Shown: one piece after another, positions 9,063-17,516 of the stretch
Numbering within the stretch: the first letter of the stretch is position 1
Layout: every line of letters starts with the position of its first letter
DNA from: Brevinematales bacterium
Lineage (GTDB): Bacteria > Spirochaetota > Brevinematia > Brevinematales > Thermospiraceae
DNA length: 64,000 bases
Assembly (NCBI GenBank): GCA_026417555.1
Contig: JAOADA010000001.1
Span: forward strand, 523,245-587,244
Direction: 5' to 3'
The notes under the pieces: model-generated
Told to the model about the DNA's origin: nothing
Database searches by the model: none
Seen by the model: only the letters and a program-made list of their open reading frames with translations
Position numbers and translations under genes: made by a program

Positions 9063-10043
9063 ATGGCTACCATTCACGACATTGCCAGACAAGCAGGTGT
9101 GAGTATCGCCACCGTATCCAGAGTTATCAAAGGTGGAGCAAACGTCAAACCAGAAACCTACCAGAAAATTATTGAGGTAATGAAGGCTTTAAATTACCGT
9201 CCAAACCGTATTGCCCAAAAACTTGTGAAAAAACAAACCACTTCACGCACTATTGGGATACTCATTCCCGATATCACCCAAACCTTTTTCCTTGAGATCA
9301 TTCGCGGAATTTACAATGTCCTTCGAGTAGAGGAATACAACCTTTTTATTTTCAACATCCTCTCCCTTGCAGGATCCTCTATCTTCCCCCATATTCTTGA
9401 AGAGAATCTGGCTGGGCTTTTAGTTATCAATTTTCGGCTTTCTAAAGAAGAAGCCAATCTCCTTCGACACCATCATCTTCCTTTTCTTGTGTTGGAAAAT
9501 TATCTCTCTTATGCTCACTCTATTTATGTCAACAACAAAAAAGGAGGTGAACTTGCTGCTCAGTATCTTCTCTCTCATTCTTTGAAAAAAATTGCTCTCA
9601 TTGGAGAAGCCCGTCACACTCTGCAACAAGAACAACGCTTTCAAGGATTCAAAAACTATCTACAGAAAAATCATGTCCATCTCCCCATTCTTGAAGAGTA
9701 CATTTCTATCGATCCCCATCTCCCCTATAGCCATTATACCCAAGTTGCCTACGAACTCACCCTCCAACTTGTTACTCAAGAAGGGGTGGATGGTTTTTTC
9801 TTTTATTGTGATGAATTGGCCTATGGGGGCATTGCCGCTAGAAAAGAGATAGACAAAAAAATTTTTATTGTGGGGTACGACGACCTTCCTGCCTCAAGTT
9901 ACCTTGGGCTCACCACTATCCGTCAGCCAGCACAAGAAATCGGAAGACTGGGAGCCAGTACCCTTATGAGACTTTTACAAGCAGAAGCAGACGAACCTTA
10001 TCTTCATCTCTGCCTTGATCCCCAACTCATTGTAAGAAACTAA
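9063..10043 (+). CDS. LacI-family transcriptional repressor
   Basis: 326 residues. The N-terminal helix-turn-helix reads ATIHDIARQAGVSIATVSRV (residues 2-21) followed by a hinge helix region near residue 50 (NRIAQKLVKK). Residues 60-326 form a periplasmic-binding-protein-like sugar-sensing core (IGILIPDITQTFF to FIVGYDDLPAS). The gene faces the sugar transport/trehalose synthase operon, and two perfect LacI-type palindromes sit at that operon's promoter, so it is very probably its local repressor, released by a sugar. The inducer is unknown; maltose or trehalose would fit trehalose synthase. AGAGGA precedes the ATG. Confidence 0.92.
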   Translation: MATIHDIARQAGVSIATVSRVIKGGANVKPETYQKIIEVMKALNYRPNRIAQKLVKKQTTSRTIGILIPDITQTFFLEIIRGIYNVLRVEEYNLFIFNILSLAGSSIFPHILEENLAGLLVINFRLSKEEANLLRHHHLPFLVLENYLSYAHSIYVNNKKGGELAAQYLLSHSLKKIALIGEARHTLQQEQRFQGFKNYLQKNHVHLPILEEYISIDPHLPYSHYTQVAYELTLQLVTQEGVDGFFFYCDELAYGGIAARKEIDKKIFIVGYDDLPASSYLGLTTIRQPAQEIGRLGASTLMRLLQAEADEPYLHLCLDPQLIVRN

Positions 10044-10050
10044 TCCCCCA

Positions 10051-10088
10051 AAAGGCACTACTTCCCTTTTGTAAGTAGTGCCTTTTTT
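10051..10088. terminator. Bidirectional Rho-independent terminator
   Basis: A 13-base-pair perfect stem, AAAGGCACTACTT (10051-10063) with AAGTAGTGCCTTT (10073-10085), nine-base loop, then a T tract to 10088. It ends the lacI gene. It sits at the end of the convergent trehalose synthase gene, with a shorter T tract on that strand, so it may serve both. Confidence 0.92.
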
Positions 10089-10109
10089 CGTGTCTTTATC
10101 CGGGGTTAC

Positions 10110-11741
10110 CTAACCTTCTTTCACCTCCCATACCTTATACTCATAAGGAGCAAAGGACAGAGTAATATCTTTTGTACTCACAAAAAGAGGGGACTTTTTC
10201 CCCTCTATATCTTTTAGGGTTTTTCCTCTCCAACGATCAAAAGAAAGAGGGATTTTTTTCTCCTCATCACCAAAAAAAGCAAAAACCATGATCTCCTCAT
10301 CTTGATTATACACTCGATACCAAAGAAGGGCTGGATCTTTACCTGAGAGAAACTCTACTTTTCCCATCCCAAACACTGGATGTTTCTTACGACGAGCGAT
10401 CCAGCCCTTTATCCATGAAAGAAGAGAAGAGGGATTATGAGAAGCAGACTCTACATTCACTCTCTCATAAGAAAAATCCCCTTTGTCAATCACAGGGGCA
10501 TACAGTTTTTCTCGAAAAGCCTCAGAAAATCCTGCGTTGAGGGAGGTATTCCATTGCATGGGAGTTCTGACTCCATTTCTATCCGGGAGATCAATATTGT
10601 CTCCCATACCTATCTCATCCCCGTAGTAGAGAATGGGTGTTCCCGGTATGGTAAAAAGGATCGTATGAAGCAAACGAAGACGTCTCTCATCATTATCCAC
10701 AAGAGGGGCCAACCTCCTCCGAATCCCGAGATTAAGTCGCATACGGGGATCTGGCGCATACACTTTCCACATATATTCCCTTTCCTCAGGAGTGACCATC
10801 TCTAGAGTAAGCTCGTCATGATTGCGCAGAAAGTTACACCACTGACATGAGGAAGGAATCTCCGGAAGCCCTTCCATAATTTTGACGATAGGAGAGACAT
10901 CATGTGTTTTTAAAGCCATAAAAAGGCGAGGCATAAGGGGGAAATTAAACGCCATATGAAATTCATCTCCGTCTCCAAAATAGGGAAGCAAATCCCAAGG
11001 CCATTGATTAGCTTCTGCAAGAAGAATCGCCTCAGGATAGTGTTTCTCCACCATGGCCCGAAGTTCTTTTACATAGTCATGGGTTTCAGGCAAATTTTCA
11101 CAGTTCGTACCCTCCCGCTCAAAAAGATACGGTACGGCATCAACACGAAACCCATCCACCCCCATATCTAACCAGTATAAAAGAACCTTCTTCATTTCTC
11201 GACGAACCTCGGGATTGTCATAGTTGAGATCTGGCTGATGAGTATAGAACCTATGCCAATAATAATAGCCATTATCTTCACAATATGCCCAATTTGAACG
11301 TTCCGTATCCAGAAAAATAATGCGGGCTTCTGTATACTTCTCTGGTGTCCGAGACCATACATAATAGTGAAAATAGGGAGAACCGGGTCCTTTCTTTGCC
11401 TCCTGAAACCAGGGATGCTGATCCGAGGTATGATTAAGCACAAGATCCATAATAAGCCTCATACCTCGTCTATGAACATCTTCTAGCAAACAACGGAAAT
11501 CTTCTATCGTCCCGTACTTAGGAGCAATGGTATAATAATCTGCCACATCATAACCATCATCCTTTTCAGGAGAGGGATAAATAGGAGGTAACCAAATACA
11601 ATCAATACCCAAATCCTGAAGGTAATCGAGTTTCTCCCTCAATCCATTCACATCCCCTATCCCATCACCATTCGAATCATAAAACCCTTTCAGATAGAGT
11701 TCATAAAACACCGCATGCTTATACCACAGAGATCGAGACAT
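10110..11741 (-). CDS. treS: Trehalose synthase (maltose alpha-D-glucosyltransferase), GH13
   Basis: 543 residues. TreS-type GH13 enzyme that interconverts maltose and trehalose. The N-terminus (LWYKHAVFYELYLKGFYDSNGDGIGD) has the TreS pattern. The GH13 residues are in place: DLVLNHTS (region I), GFRVDAVPY with the nucleophile Asp, LLAEANQ with the acid/base Glu, and FLRNHDEL with the third Asp. I start at ATG 11741, six bases after AGGAGG; an upstream in-frame ATG at 11756 lacks a site. It is the last gene of the sugar ABC operon, 68 bases after the second permease, which suggests that imported maltose or trehalose is its substrate. An oligo-1,6-glucosidase is a less likely alternative. Confidence 0.87.
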   Translation of the reverse strand: MSRSLWYKHAVFYELYLKGFYDSNGDGIGDVNGLREKLDYLQDLGIDCIWLPPIYPSPEKDDGYDVADYYTIAPKYGTIEDFRCLLEDVHRRGMRLIMDLVLNHTSDQHPWFQEAKKGPGSPYFHYYVWSRTPEKYTEARIIFLDTERSNWAYCEDNGYYYWHRFYTHQPDLNYDNPEVRREMKKVLLYWLDMGVDGFRVDAVPYLFEREGTNCENLPETHDYVKELRAMVEKHYPEAILLAEANQWPWDLLPYFGDGDEFHMAFNFPLMPRLFMALKTHDVSPIVKIMEGLPEIPSSCQWCNFLRNHDELTLEMVTPEEREYMWKVYAPDPRMRLNLGIRRRLAPLVDNDERRLRLLHTILFTIPGTPILYYGDEIGMGDNIDLPDRNGVRTPMQWNTSLNAGFSEAFREKLYAPVIDKGDFSYERVNVESASHNPSSLLSWIKGWIARRKKHPVFGMGKVEFLSGKDPALLWYRVYNQDEEIMVFAFFGDEEKKIPLSFDRWRGKTLKDIEGKKSPLFVSTKDITLSFAPYEYKVWEVKEG

Positions 11742-11809
11742 GTCTATCCTCCTCATGCACTATCTTCCTCTACTCTTGTTTTATAAAATACCAAGAAGAA
11801 AAGCACGGT

Positions 11810-12685
11810 TTATCCCTTTACAGCTCCGGCTGTCAACCCTTCTACAAAATATTTTTGGAAACTCAAAAAAAGAATCAGTGGAATAAGCATAGAAACAAAA
11901 GCTGCCGCACTCATAAGGTGCCATCCTGATTCCAAGGATCCTTTCATAGAAGCAATCTTCACGGTGAGAGGCGCAACCTCAGGTGTTCCTCCCAAAAACA
12001 CCAATGCCACCAACAGATCATTCCACACCCACATAAATTGAAAAATTCCCAGGCTTGCCACGGCAGGCATAGACATAGGCATCACCAAATGGGTAAATAT
12101 CTGCAATTTCGTGGCTCCATCCACTTCTGCTGACTCAATAATCGCATAGGGAATACCTGCAAAGAAATTCCTGAATATATAAATAGCCAAAGGAAGCCCA
12201 TAAGCTGTATGCGCCATCCAAATTGCAGGAAAGGTCCCAGAAATTCCTATCTTGCTCAGCATTTTCATCACCGGTATTAAGGTAATTTGCAAAGGGATAA
12301 CCTGTAAAGACACGAAGAGAACAAAAAGCAATGTCTTCCCTGGAAATTTAAAAAATGCCAGTGGAAAAGCTGCAAGTGCTGCAATAATAATCACAAAGAG
12401 TGTTGACGGCAAAGAAATCAAAAGAGAATTCACAAAAGCCCGTCCTATGCCTCCTTGAAAGAGAACAGCCTTATAGTTGTCCAAGGTAAACTCATTTACT
12501 CGAGAAAAAGCCATCCACCATCCCGAAGAAACGATCGCCTCGGGTTTACGAAAAGAGGTAACCAAAAGACCAATCGTTGGTAGAATCCATATCACGACAA
12601 ACAGGACAAGTACCATATGAATAAGAAACATCTCAGAGGGTGCATGATAGGGTTTATGAGAAGTAAGGATTTTTGTCTCTTTCAT
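11810..12685 (-). CDS. Carbohydrate ABC transporter permease, MalG type
   Basis: 291 residues with six membrane segments. The cytoplasmic EAA loop that docks to the ATPase reads ESAEVDGATKLQIFTHLVMP, near residue 190. The N-terminus is cytoplasmic and polar (KETKILTSHKPYH) before the first membrane helix. It pairs with the MalF-type permease at 12698-13876, 12 bases upstream, and with the binding protein at 13948. No ATP-binding subunit is encoded in this operon, so a shared MalK/MsmX-like ATPase from elsewhere must energise it. Confidence 0.9.
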   Translation of the reverse strand: MKETKILTSHKPYHAPSEMFLIHMVLVLFVVIWILPTIGLLVTSFRKPEAIVSSGWWMAFSRVNEFTLDNYKAVLFQGGIGRAFVNSLLISLPSTLFVIIIAALAAFPLAFFKFPGKTLLFVLFVSLQVIPLQITLIPVMKMLSKIGISGTFPAIWMAHTAYGLPLAIYIFRNFFAGIPYAIIESAEVDGATKLQIFTHLVMPMSMPAVASLGIFQFMWVWNDLLVALVFLGGTPEVAPLTVKIASMKGSLESGWHLMSAAAFVSMLIPLILFLSFQKYFVEGLTAGAVKG

Positions 12686-12697
12686 TGATATCCTCCT

Positions 12698-13876
12698 CTA
12701 TCTTTGACTTTCCTCAATGTAATAACTTTTGATGTTTCCGATCATGACAGGAATAATACACAGAAAAAGAATTACTGCCATGGCCGCTGCATATTCAAAG
12801 TTTCCTTCGTTAAAAGCTGTACGATACATTCGGTTTGCCAACACCTCAGATGACCCATACGGTCCCCCTTGTGTCATTGTATAAACAATGTCAAATACCT
12901 TCAGAACATTGATCACCATTGTTGTCGTTACCACCGTAATGGTAGGCAAAAGCATAGGCACTTCTACGAGAAAAAAAGTCTGAACTGGTGTGGCCCCATC
13001 TACCATCGCTGCTTCCCGGACATCATGAGGAAGAGCAGCAAGCGCCGCACTAAACACCGTCATACAAAAACCTACCCACATCCACACACCAGCAGCAATG
13101 AGCGCAAAATTCACAGTTTCAGGCCGCCCCAAAAAGGCTATTCCTTCATAATATCCTGAACTCATCCGAAAAAAACTTCCCACATGGTTCAAAACATCGA
13201 TAACCGCATTGACCGTTCCAATCTGAACATCCTTATCGTACATAAACGACCAAATTACCCCTGCCGCAACATAGGAAATTGCCATAGGGACAAAAATAAT
13301 TGTTTTTGCAATGGGAGCCCAACGAATGTTCATAAGGAGTTTAGCAAGACCTAACCCAAAACTTACCGTAAAAACAGTAAAAACAACAAGCCACAAAACA
13401 TTATTACGAAAGGCTATGAGCATATCACTATCTGTGAACATCCGTTGATAATGATCAAACCCCCATCGATTAGCCTTTCTTTCTTTCAACTGCATATAAG
13501 AAATCTCAACAAGATCATTCACTGAAAAAGTGTCCTCTATCTTTTCCAAGTAAGAAAATTGATGCCTTTGTTCAAATAAAGCCACACCCCTCTGCCAATT
13601 GGGAATCTCCTGTAAAAGAGTATTTCTCTCCACGGGTATCCCCCCTACTTCAGAAAAAATCTGTATGAACTCTTTTCTCATTTCGGAAACACTGACTCTT
13701 TGCGGTACTTGAAAACTCATGACAATAGTTTGAAAAGTGGGAATTACCAAAAAAAACACCACCAAAAGAAAAGCAGGAAACATCCAAAGATAGTATTTCC
13801 AAAAATGATACCACCTTTTTTTCCCTGTCACCACCTTCTTTCCACTCATTTCCGAGAATCTCCCTACCTCATACAT
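12698..13876 (-). CDS. Carbohydrate ABC transporter permease, MalF type
   Basis: 392 residues, longer than the usual 290-300 for this family. The extra length is an insertion of about 100 residues between the first and second membrane segments (about 55-150, polar, with NTLLQEIPNWQRG), which should be periplasmic like the MalF P2 loop and may contact the binding protein. The EAA loop is EAAMVDGATPVQTFFLVEVP near residue 290. AGGAGG lies before ATG 13876. Second gene of the sugar operon. Confidence 0.9.
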   Translation of the reverse strand: MYEVGRFSEMSGKKVVTGKKRWYHFWKYYLWMFPAFLLVVFFLVIPTFQTIVMSFQVPQRVSVSEMRKEFIQIFSEVGGIPVERNTLLQEIPNWQRGVALFEQRHQFSYLEKIEDTFSVNDLVEISYMQLKERKANRWGFDHYQRMFTDSDMLIAFRNNVLWLVVFTVFTVSFGLGLAKLLMNIRWAPIAKTIIFVPMAISYVAAGVIWSFMYDKDVQIGTVNAVIDVLNHVGSFFRMSSGYYEGIAFLGRPETVNFALIAAGVWMWVGFCMTVFSAALAALPHDVREAAMVDGATPVQTFFLVEVPMLLPTITVVTTTMVINVLKVFDIVYTMTQGGPYGSSEVLANRMYRTAFNEGNFEYAAAMAVILFLCIIPVMIGNIKSYYIEESQR

Positions 13877-13947
13877 AATAACCTCCTCTTACAATGAGGG
13901 AAGAAGGGTGTCATGACAACACCCTTCCTTTTCCCTTTTTTCCTTCA

Positions 13948-15159
13948 CTAATAATTCTTTTTTGCCAAAGTTTCCATCTCCTGCAAAATCTTATCAAGAT
14001 TCTTTGGATTTTGGATATACTTCTTTGCTGCATCCCAAAAACCACCCTGATTTCCTACAGCAGGAGGCATAAGATCCGAAGCATCAAACACAAAAATATC
14101 TGCCTGCTGTACAATCTCTGCTGATTTACGAAGGACAGGATCCTTAAAGGCGGTAAGAGGAACTTTGCGATTAGGCACAAGGAATCCTCCCTCTGCTCCT
14201 ACGGTCTGAGCTTTCACATCAATGAGCCCTTTGATAAGTTTTTGAACTTCTGGGGTATCATTAAACACCACAATAATATCTCCACCACCTACAATAGGAG
14301 CACCATATTTGGGATCAATAGGGGGAAATACAAAAAAGTCCATAGTTGCTGAAGGAATTTGAGCTTTCACAATTCCTGCCATGAAATCTCCTTCATAATA
14401 AAGATAGGCTTTGGGAGGAGTTTGGAAAACAGCATACGCGGCATTCTGAAAGGTAGTAGCCAGAGTGCCATCCACGCCACCAAGCAAGTACTTAGGATTT
14501 GCCACAATATTTCCCCACGTCTGGAAAGCTTTTTTCACTGCTGGATGTGTCCAAGGAATCTCATGATCAATCCACTGTTGATAAAGTTCTGGTCCTGCTG
14601 TCCGAATCATAATATTTTCCACCCAATCAGAAAGAGGCCACCCAATATCAGCACCAATAGACCAGGGAGTTTTGCCTGCTTTTACCATTTTTTCCGAAAG
14701 ATCAAGCAAATCTTTCCACGTTTTTGGTACACTCCAACCATTTTTCTTGAACTCTTCGGGATTGTACCAGACAACCGACTTATTCGCAATCTTCACAAAC
14801 ACACCATACAACTTTCCACCATAGCTCCCGAGGTCATACATCGTTCTCGCCATCGTTTGGGATAATTCTTCACGAGAAACATACGTGATTGGCTTCAATA
14901 CCCCTTGAGCTGCAAGACGTTTCAGCATACTCGGATTGGGAAGAATGGCAATATCAGGTAAATTTTTTGATGCGGTACGAGTAGCAATCAAGGCATCCAG
15001 ATCACGGGTAGTTTCAAAATTTACCTTCACCCCTACACTACTGCACATCGCCTTGAAAACCTCAAGTTCACTTCCTCCCCAGGTCCCAATAGCCGACACA
15101 TCGGCAAACATCACCGACACCACCATCACACTCAACAACACCAAACACTTTCTCCACAT
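13948..15159 (-). CDS. Sugar ABC transporter substrate-binding protein
   Basis: 403 residues. An N-terminal signal peptide (MWRKCLVLLSVMVVSVMFA, cleaved near ADVSA) is followed by a type I solute-binding protein of the SBP_bac_1 family (IGTWGGSELEVFKAM; later TWKDLLDLSEKMVKAGKTPWSIG, as in maltose and alpha-glucoside binding proteins). There is no lipobox Cys after the signal, so it should be soluble in the periplasm. It is the first gene of the operon and directly follows the promoter and the two LacI operators. GAGGAGG precedes the ATG. Substrate probably a gluco-disaccharide, inferred from the treS neighbour. Confidence 0.9.
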   Translation of the reverse strand: MWRKCLVLLSVMVVSVMFADVSAIGTWGGSELEVFKAMCSSVGVKVNFETTRDLDALIATRTASKNLPDIAILPNPSMLKRLAAQGVLKPITYVSREELSQTMARTMYDLGSYGGKLYGVFVKIANKSVVWYNPEEFKKNGWSVPKTWKDLLDLSEKMVKAGKTPWSIGADIGWPLSDWVENIMIRTAGPELYQQWIDHEIPWTHPAVKKAFQTWGNIVANPKYLLGGVDGTLATTFQNAAYAVFQTPPKAYLYYEGDFMAGIVKAQIPSATMDFFVFPPIDPKYGAPIVGGGDIIVVFNDTPEVQKLIKGLIDVKAQTVGAEGGFLVPNRKVPLTAFKDPVLRKSAEIVQQADIFVFDASDLMPPAVGNQGGFWDAAKKYIQNPKNLDKILQEMETLAKKNY

Positions 15160-15181
15160 ACTATCCTCCTCTTCCTTTTTT

Positions 15182-15195
15182 TGTAAACGTTTACA
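15182..15195. promoter_or_regulatory. LacI-type operator, distal copy
   Basis: Perfect 14-base palindrome TGTAAACGTTTACA with the central CG typical of LacI/CcpA-family sites. It lies 22 bases centre-to-centre from an identical copy, about two helical turns, so two repressor dimers would bind the same DNA face. Confidence 0.88.
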
Positions 15196-15203
15196 TTTAT
15201 TTT

Positions 15204-15217
15204 TGTAAACGTTTACA
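15204..15217. promoter_or_regulatory. LacI-type operator, proximal copy
   Basis: Second perfect TGTAAACGTTTACA. It begins ten bases downstream of the minus-strand -10 box of the sugar operon and covers the initial transcribed region, the right place for repression. The regulator at 9063-10043 is the obvious candidate. Confidence 0.88.
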
Positions 15218-15226
15218 TTTTGCCTT

Positions 15227-15254
15227 ATTATACCATAAAAAATTTTTTTGTCAA
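15227..15254 (-). promoter_or_regulatory. Promoter of the sugar transport/trehalose synthase operon
   Basis: Minus strand: TTGACA (15249-15254), 16-base spacer, TATAAT (15227-15232). Both hexamers are consensus, so the basal promoter is strong and depends on repression by the operators just downstream. Confidence 0.85.
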
Positions 15255-15343
15255 GGGTTTTGGGCTTTTTTTTGAAAAAATTTTTACCTCTAAAAAAATT
15301 TAAACCAAAATCTTTTTTTCAAAGGGATCCTTTCCTGCATCTT

Positions 15344-15375
15344 TTGACAAAAAAATCGCCTTATTATAGTATAAT
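15344..15375 (+). promoter_or_regulatory. Promoter of the ECF sigma operon
   Basis: TTGACA at 15344-15349, then TAGTAT at 15367-15372 after 17 bases, overlapping TATAAT at 15370-15375. It places the transcript start near 15380, downstream of most of the long in-frame ORF, which supports the GTG start at 15401. Confidence 0.6.
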
Positions 15376-15400
15376 ACTACCAGAAAAGAAGGCGGGGAAT

Positions 15401-15898
15401 GTGGATTTTGAGAGTTTCTACCACACCCATAAGGATCTCTTTTATCGATGGGCCTATAGTTATACCCACAATAGAGAAGACGCAAGGGATATTGTTCAGG
15501 AGGCATGTATGATTGTGGCAAGCCGCTGGGAAAGGATTCACAAAATGGACAATGCTGTCGGATATACGCTTCGGGTGATAGGAAATCTCGCAAAAAAATA
15601 TCATGCTTACCCCCACCCTCTTCTCTTGGATGATGAGGGATGGGATACCCTCTCAGCAGAAATAGACATAGAAAACAAAATAGACCAAGAGAGGCAAGAG
15701 GCCTGGCTTTACCAAGCCCTCAACTCACTCAAAACTGTGGAGAAAGAGGTTATTCTCCTCAGGGATATAGAAGGCATGGAGTTCGCCACCCTTGCCAGGC
15801 ATCTCGGACTCAATCTTTCCACGGCCAAATCACATTATCGCCGGGGAAAACTCAAACTCATCACACTGTGGGAGGAAACGTATGGAAAAAACATGTAA
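15401..15898 (+). CDS. ECF-type RNA polymerase sigma factor
   Basis: 165 residues from GTG 15401, preceded by GGCGGGG. Sigma region 2 spans about 1-70 (FYRWAYSYTHNREDARDIVQEA, with the core-binding DARDIVQE). Region 4 spans about 105-160 (KTVEKEVILLRDIEGMEFATLARHLGLNLSTAKSHYRRG), a helix-turn-helix for the -35 element. Region 3 is absent, as in all ECF sigmas. The reading frame is open further upstream to 15248, but that part overlaps the promoter and is low-complexity. The anti-sigma gene overlaps its end by 17 bases. Target genes are unknown; self-control is not visible, since the promoter looks like sigma-70. Confidence 0.88.
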   Translation: MDFESFYHTHKDLFYRWAYSYTHNREDARDIVQEACMIVASRWERIHKMDNAVGYTLRVIGNLAKKYHAYPHPLLLDDEGWDTLSAEIDIENKIDQERQEAWLYQALNSLKTVEKEVILLRDIEGMEFATLARHLGLNLSTAKSHYRRGKLKLITLWEETYGKNM

Positions 15899-16268
15899 AA
15901 AAGTTATGGACTATATAGATGATTTCCCTCACACCTCGTATCCAGAATGGGTGAAAGCCCACCTTGAGACGTGCCGTCATTGTTTCCACTACGCTACCCT
16001 CTCAGAAAAACTCCAGAAACTACATCTTCGCAACCACACGATGCCAGAGGGAGAGGTTCCCTCTCCGCTACCCTCTCCCCCATCTCTATGGTATTGGTTA
16101 GGTGGAATAGCGGCAGCTATGATAGTCACCCTCATCCTCTGGGGGGGATTAAGCCTCTTTCAACCAATCTCTGATATCCCTCGCTTTTCCTCATCCTTCA
16201 CCAACACTATCCCCGAAAGAGAGGTTCAGGTTATAGATACCTTTACAGAAATAGCCTTGTTATGGTAG
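15882..16268 (+). CDS. Membrane-bound zinc-finger anti-sigma factor
   Basis: 128 residues. The cytoplasmic N-terminus carries the ZAS zinc motif HLETCRHC (His-x3-Cys-x2-Cys, near residues 28-35), which binds ECF sigma factors. A single membrane segment (WYWLGGIAAAMIVTLILWGG) lies near 70-90, and a short periplasmic tail of about 35 residues follows. Translation starts at ATG 15882 inside the sigma gene, after GGAGG, a coupling typical of sigma/anti-sigma pairs. Release of the sigma could be redox-linked through the zinc site or require proteolysis. Its periplasmic partner may be the next gene product. Confidence 0.85.
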   Translation: MEKTCKKVMDYIDDFPHTSYPEWVKAHLETCRHCFHYATLSEKLQKLHLRNHTMPEGEVPSPLPSPPSLWYWLGGIAAAMIVTLILWGGLSLFQPISDIPRFSSSFTNTIPEREVQVIDTFTEIALLW

Positions 16269-16294
16269 ACAAAGAGTTTAAGGAAGGATAAAGT

Positions 16295-16849
16295 ATGAAA
16301 AGAGTTATAGTATTTCTGATTCTTTTCCCCTGGATAGGATTTGCCCAGATGCAAAACCCTCGAGAGGGCCGTAACCCTATGGGACAACGTATGATGAGAG
16401 AACCTGAACCCCAGATTTCTCTAACAGAAGTGATGCTTTTTCAGTATCTTCAGATTCATGAGATTCAACAAAATTACATGCAGAAAATTCGCCAGATTAC
16501 TCTTCTCACCAGAACGCAAGGGGAAAAACTCCGCCAAGAATTAGCCACCTATGAAAGACGATTTCTCGATCTTACCAGTGAATCCACACTCTCTGTCCAA
16601 CAACAAGAAGAAATAATGAGCCTTCTCGAAGAGATCTCAAGAATCAATCAGGAGCTTTTTGCCCTTCAGAGAAAGGCCATGAAAGAGATCGAAACACTCA
16701 ACCTCGAGAGAGAGAAACGTATCCTTTCCATCACACATGCCTGGTTGAAAAAGGCCAGAAAAAACCCCGAGGAATTGATGAACTTCGTACATTTTGTCCA
16801 GAAAAAGAGGTCTTTCCTCCCCACTCCACCACCTAACGAAACTGACTGA
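16295..16849 (+). CDS. Periplasmic coiled-coil protein, Spy/CpxP-like plan
   Basis: 184 residues with a signal peptide (MKRVIVFLILFPWIGFAQ). The mature part starts with a Met-, Pro- and Arg-rich stretch (QNPREGRNPMGQRMMREPEP), followed by about 120 residues of almost continuous helix with heptad Leu, Ile and Glu, then a Pro-rich tail. Small periplasmic helical proteins encoded with ECF sigma/anti-sigma pairs (CnrX, CpxP and Spy-like) often sense metals or misfolded proteins; the LTxxQ motif of true Spy/CpxP is not visible, so the family assignment is loose. AAGGA precedes ATG 16295. Its end overlaps the end of the opposite ABC gene by 17 bases. Confidence 0.65.
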   Translation: MKRVIVFLILFPWIGFAQMQNPREGRNPMGQRMMREPEPQISLTEVMLFQYLQIHEIQQNYMQKIRQITLLTRTQGEKLRQELATYERRFLDLTSESTLSVQQQEEIMSLLEEISRINQELFALQRKAMKEIETLNLEREKRILSITHAWLKKARKNPEELMNFVHFVQKKRSFLPTPPPNETD

Positions 16850-17516
16850 AGCCTGTAATCTCCCCGTCCAGAATGGAATAGGCTTCTCGACAATACTCCC
16901 GAAATCTCACGTCGTGTGTCGCGACGACGATCGTAAGCCCCAACTGGTTTAAATTCTGGAAGATGTGGTATATCTCCTGGGCGGATTTTTCATCAAGATT
17001 TGCTGTAGGTTCATCTGCCACCAGAATCTCCGGGCTATGAATGAGGGCACGAGCAATACTTACCTTTTTTCTCTCTCCTCCACTGAGTTGATAGGGATAC
17101 AAATGAACAAGGTGATCAATCCGGAGTTTCTCACACAAGGTTTTGAAATAAACTCGTTTGGAATTGACAGCAATCCCATTGATCAAAAGGGGCAAGACAA
17201 TGTTATCAGCCACTGTTAAATCATCCACAAACTGGGCTTCCTGAAACACAATACCAAAATACCGCCGACGCATCGCTGAGATCTCAGCATCCGAGGCATG
17301 GGAAAGGGAAAGCTTGTTCCAAAAGACATCTCCTTCTGTAGGACGAAGGAGTCCAAGTGCTGTATGAAGGAGCGTCGTTTTTCCACTCCCTGACGGTCCC
17401 ACGAGACTTAGGTAATCCCCTTCATTGATATCCAAATTTACCCGCTTGAGAGATACAAGGGTCTTTTCTTGTGTCACTCTGTATCGTTTCGTGATATTGA
17501 TGAGACGAATCTGCAT
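16833..17516 (-). CDS. ABC transporter ATP-binding protein, LolD/MacB type
   Basis: 227 residues from ATG 17516, which overlaps the stop of the upstream permease gene (TAATG) after AAGGAG. Walker A is GPSGSGKTT near residue 38, the Q-loop is IVFQEAQF, the signature is LSGGERKKVSIARAL and Walker B is ILVADEPTANLDE, followed by the switch His in ATHD. The IVLPLLINGI stretch after the Q-loop is LolD/MacB-like rather than FtsE-like. With the FtsX-domain permease it should form a type VII (mechanotransmission) ABC system. Whether it moves lipoproteins or acts in signalling cannot be read. Confidence 0.88.
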   Translation of the reverse strand: MQIRLINITKRYRVTQEKTLVSLKRVNLDINEGDYLSLVGPSGSGKTTLLHTALGLLRPTEGDVFWNKLSLSHASDAEISAMRRRYFGIVFQEAQFVDDLTVADNIVLPLLINGIAVNSKRVYFKTLCEKLRIDHLVHLYPYQLSGGERKKVSIARALIHSPEILVADEPTANLDEKSAQEIYHIFQNLNQLGLTIVVATHDVRFREYCREAYSILDGEITGFSQFR

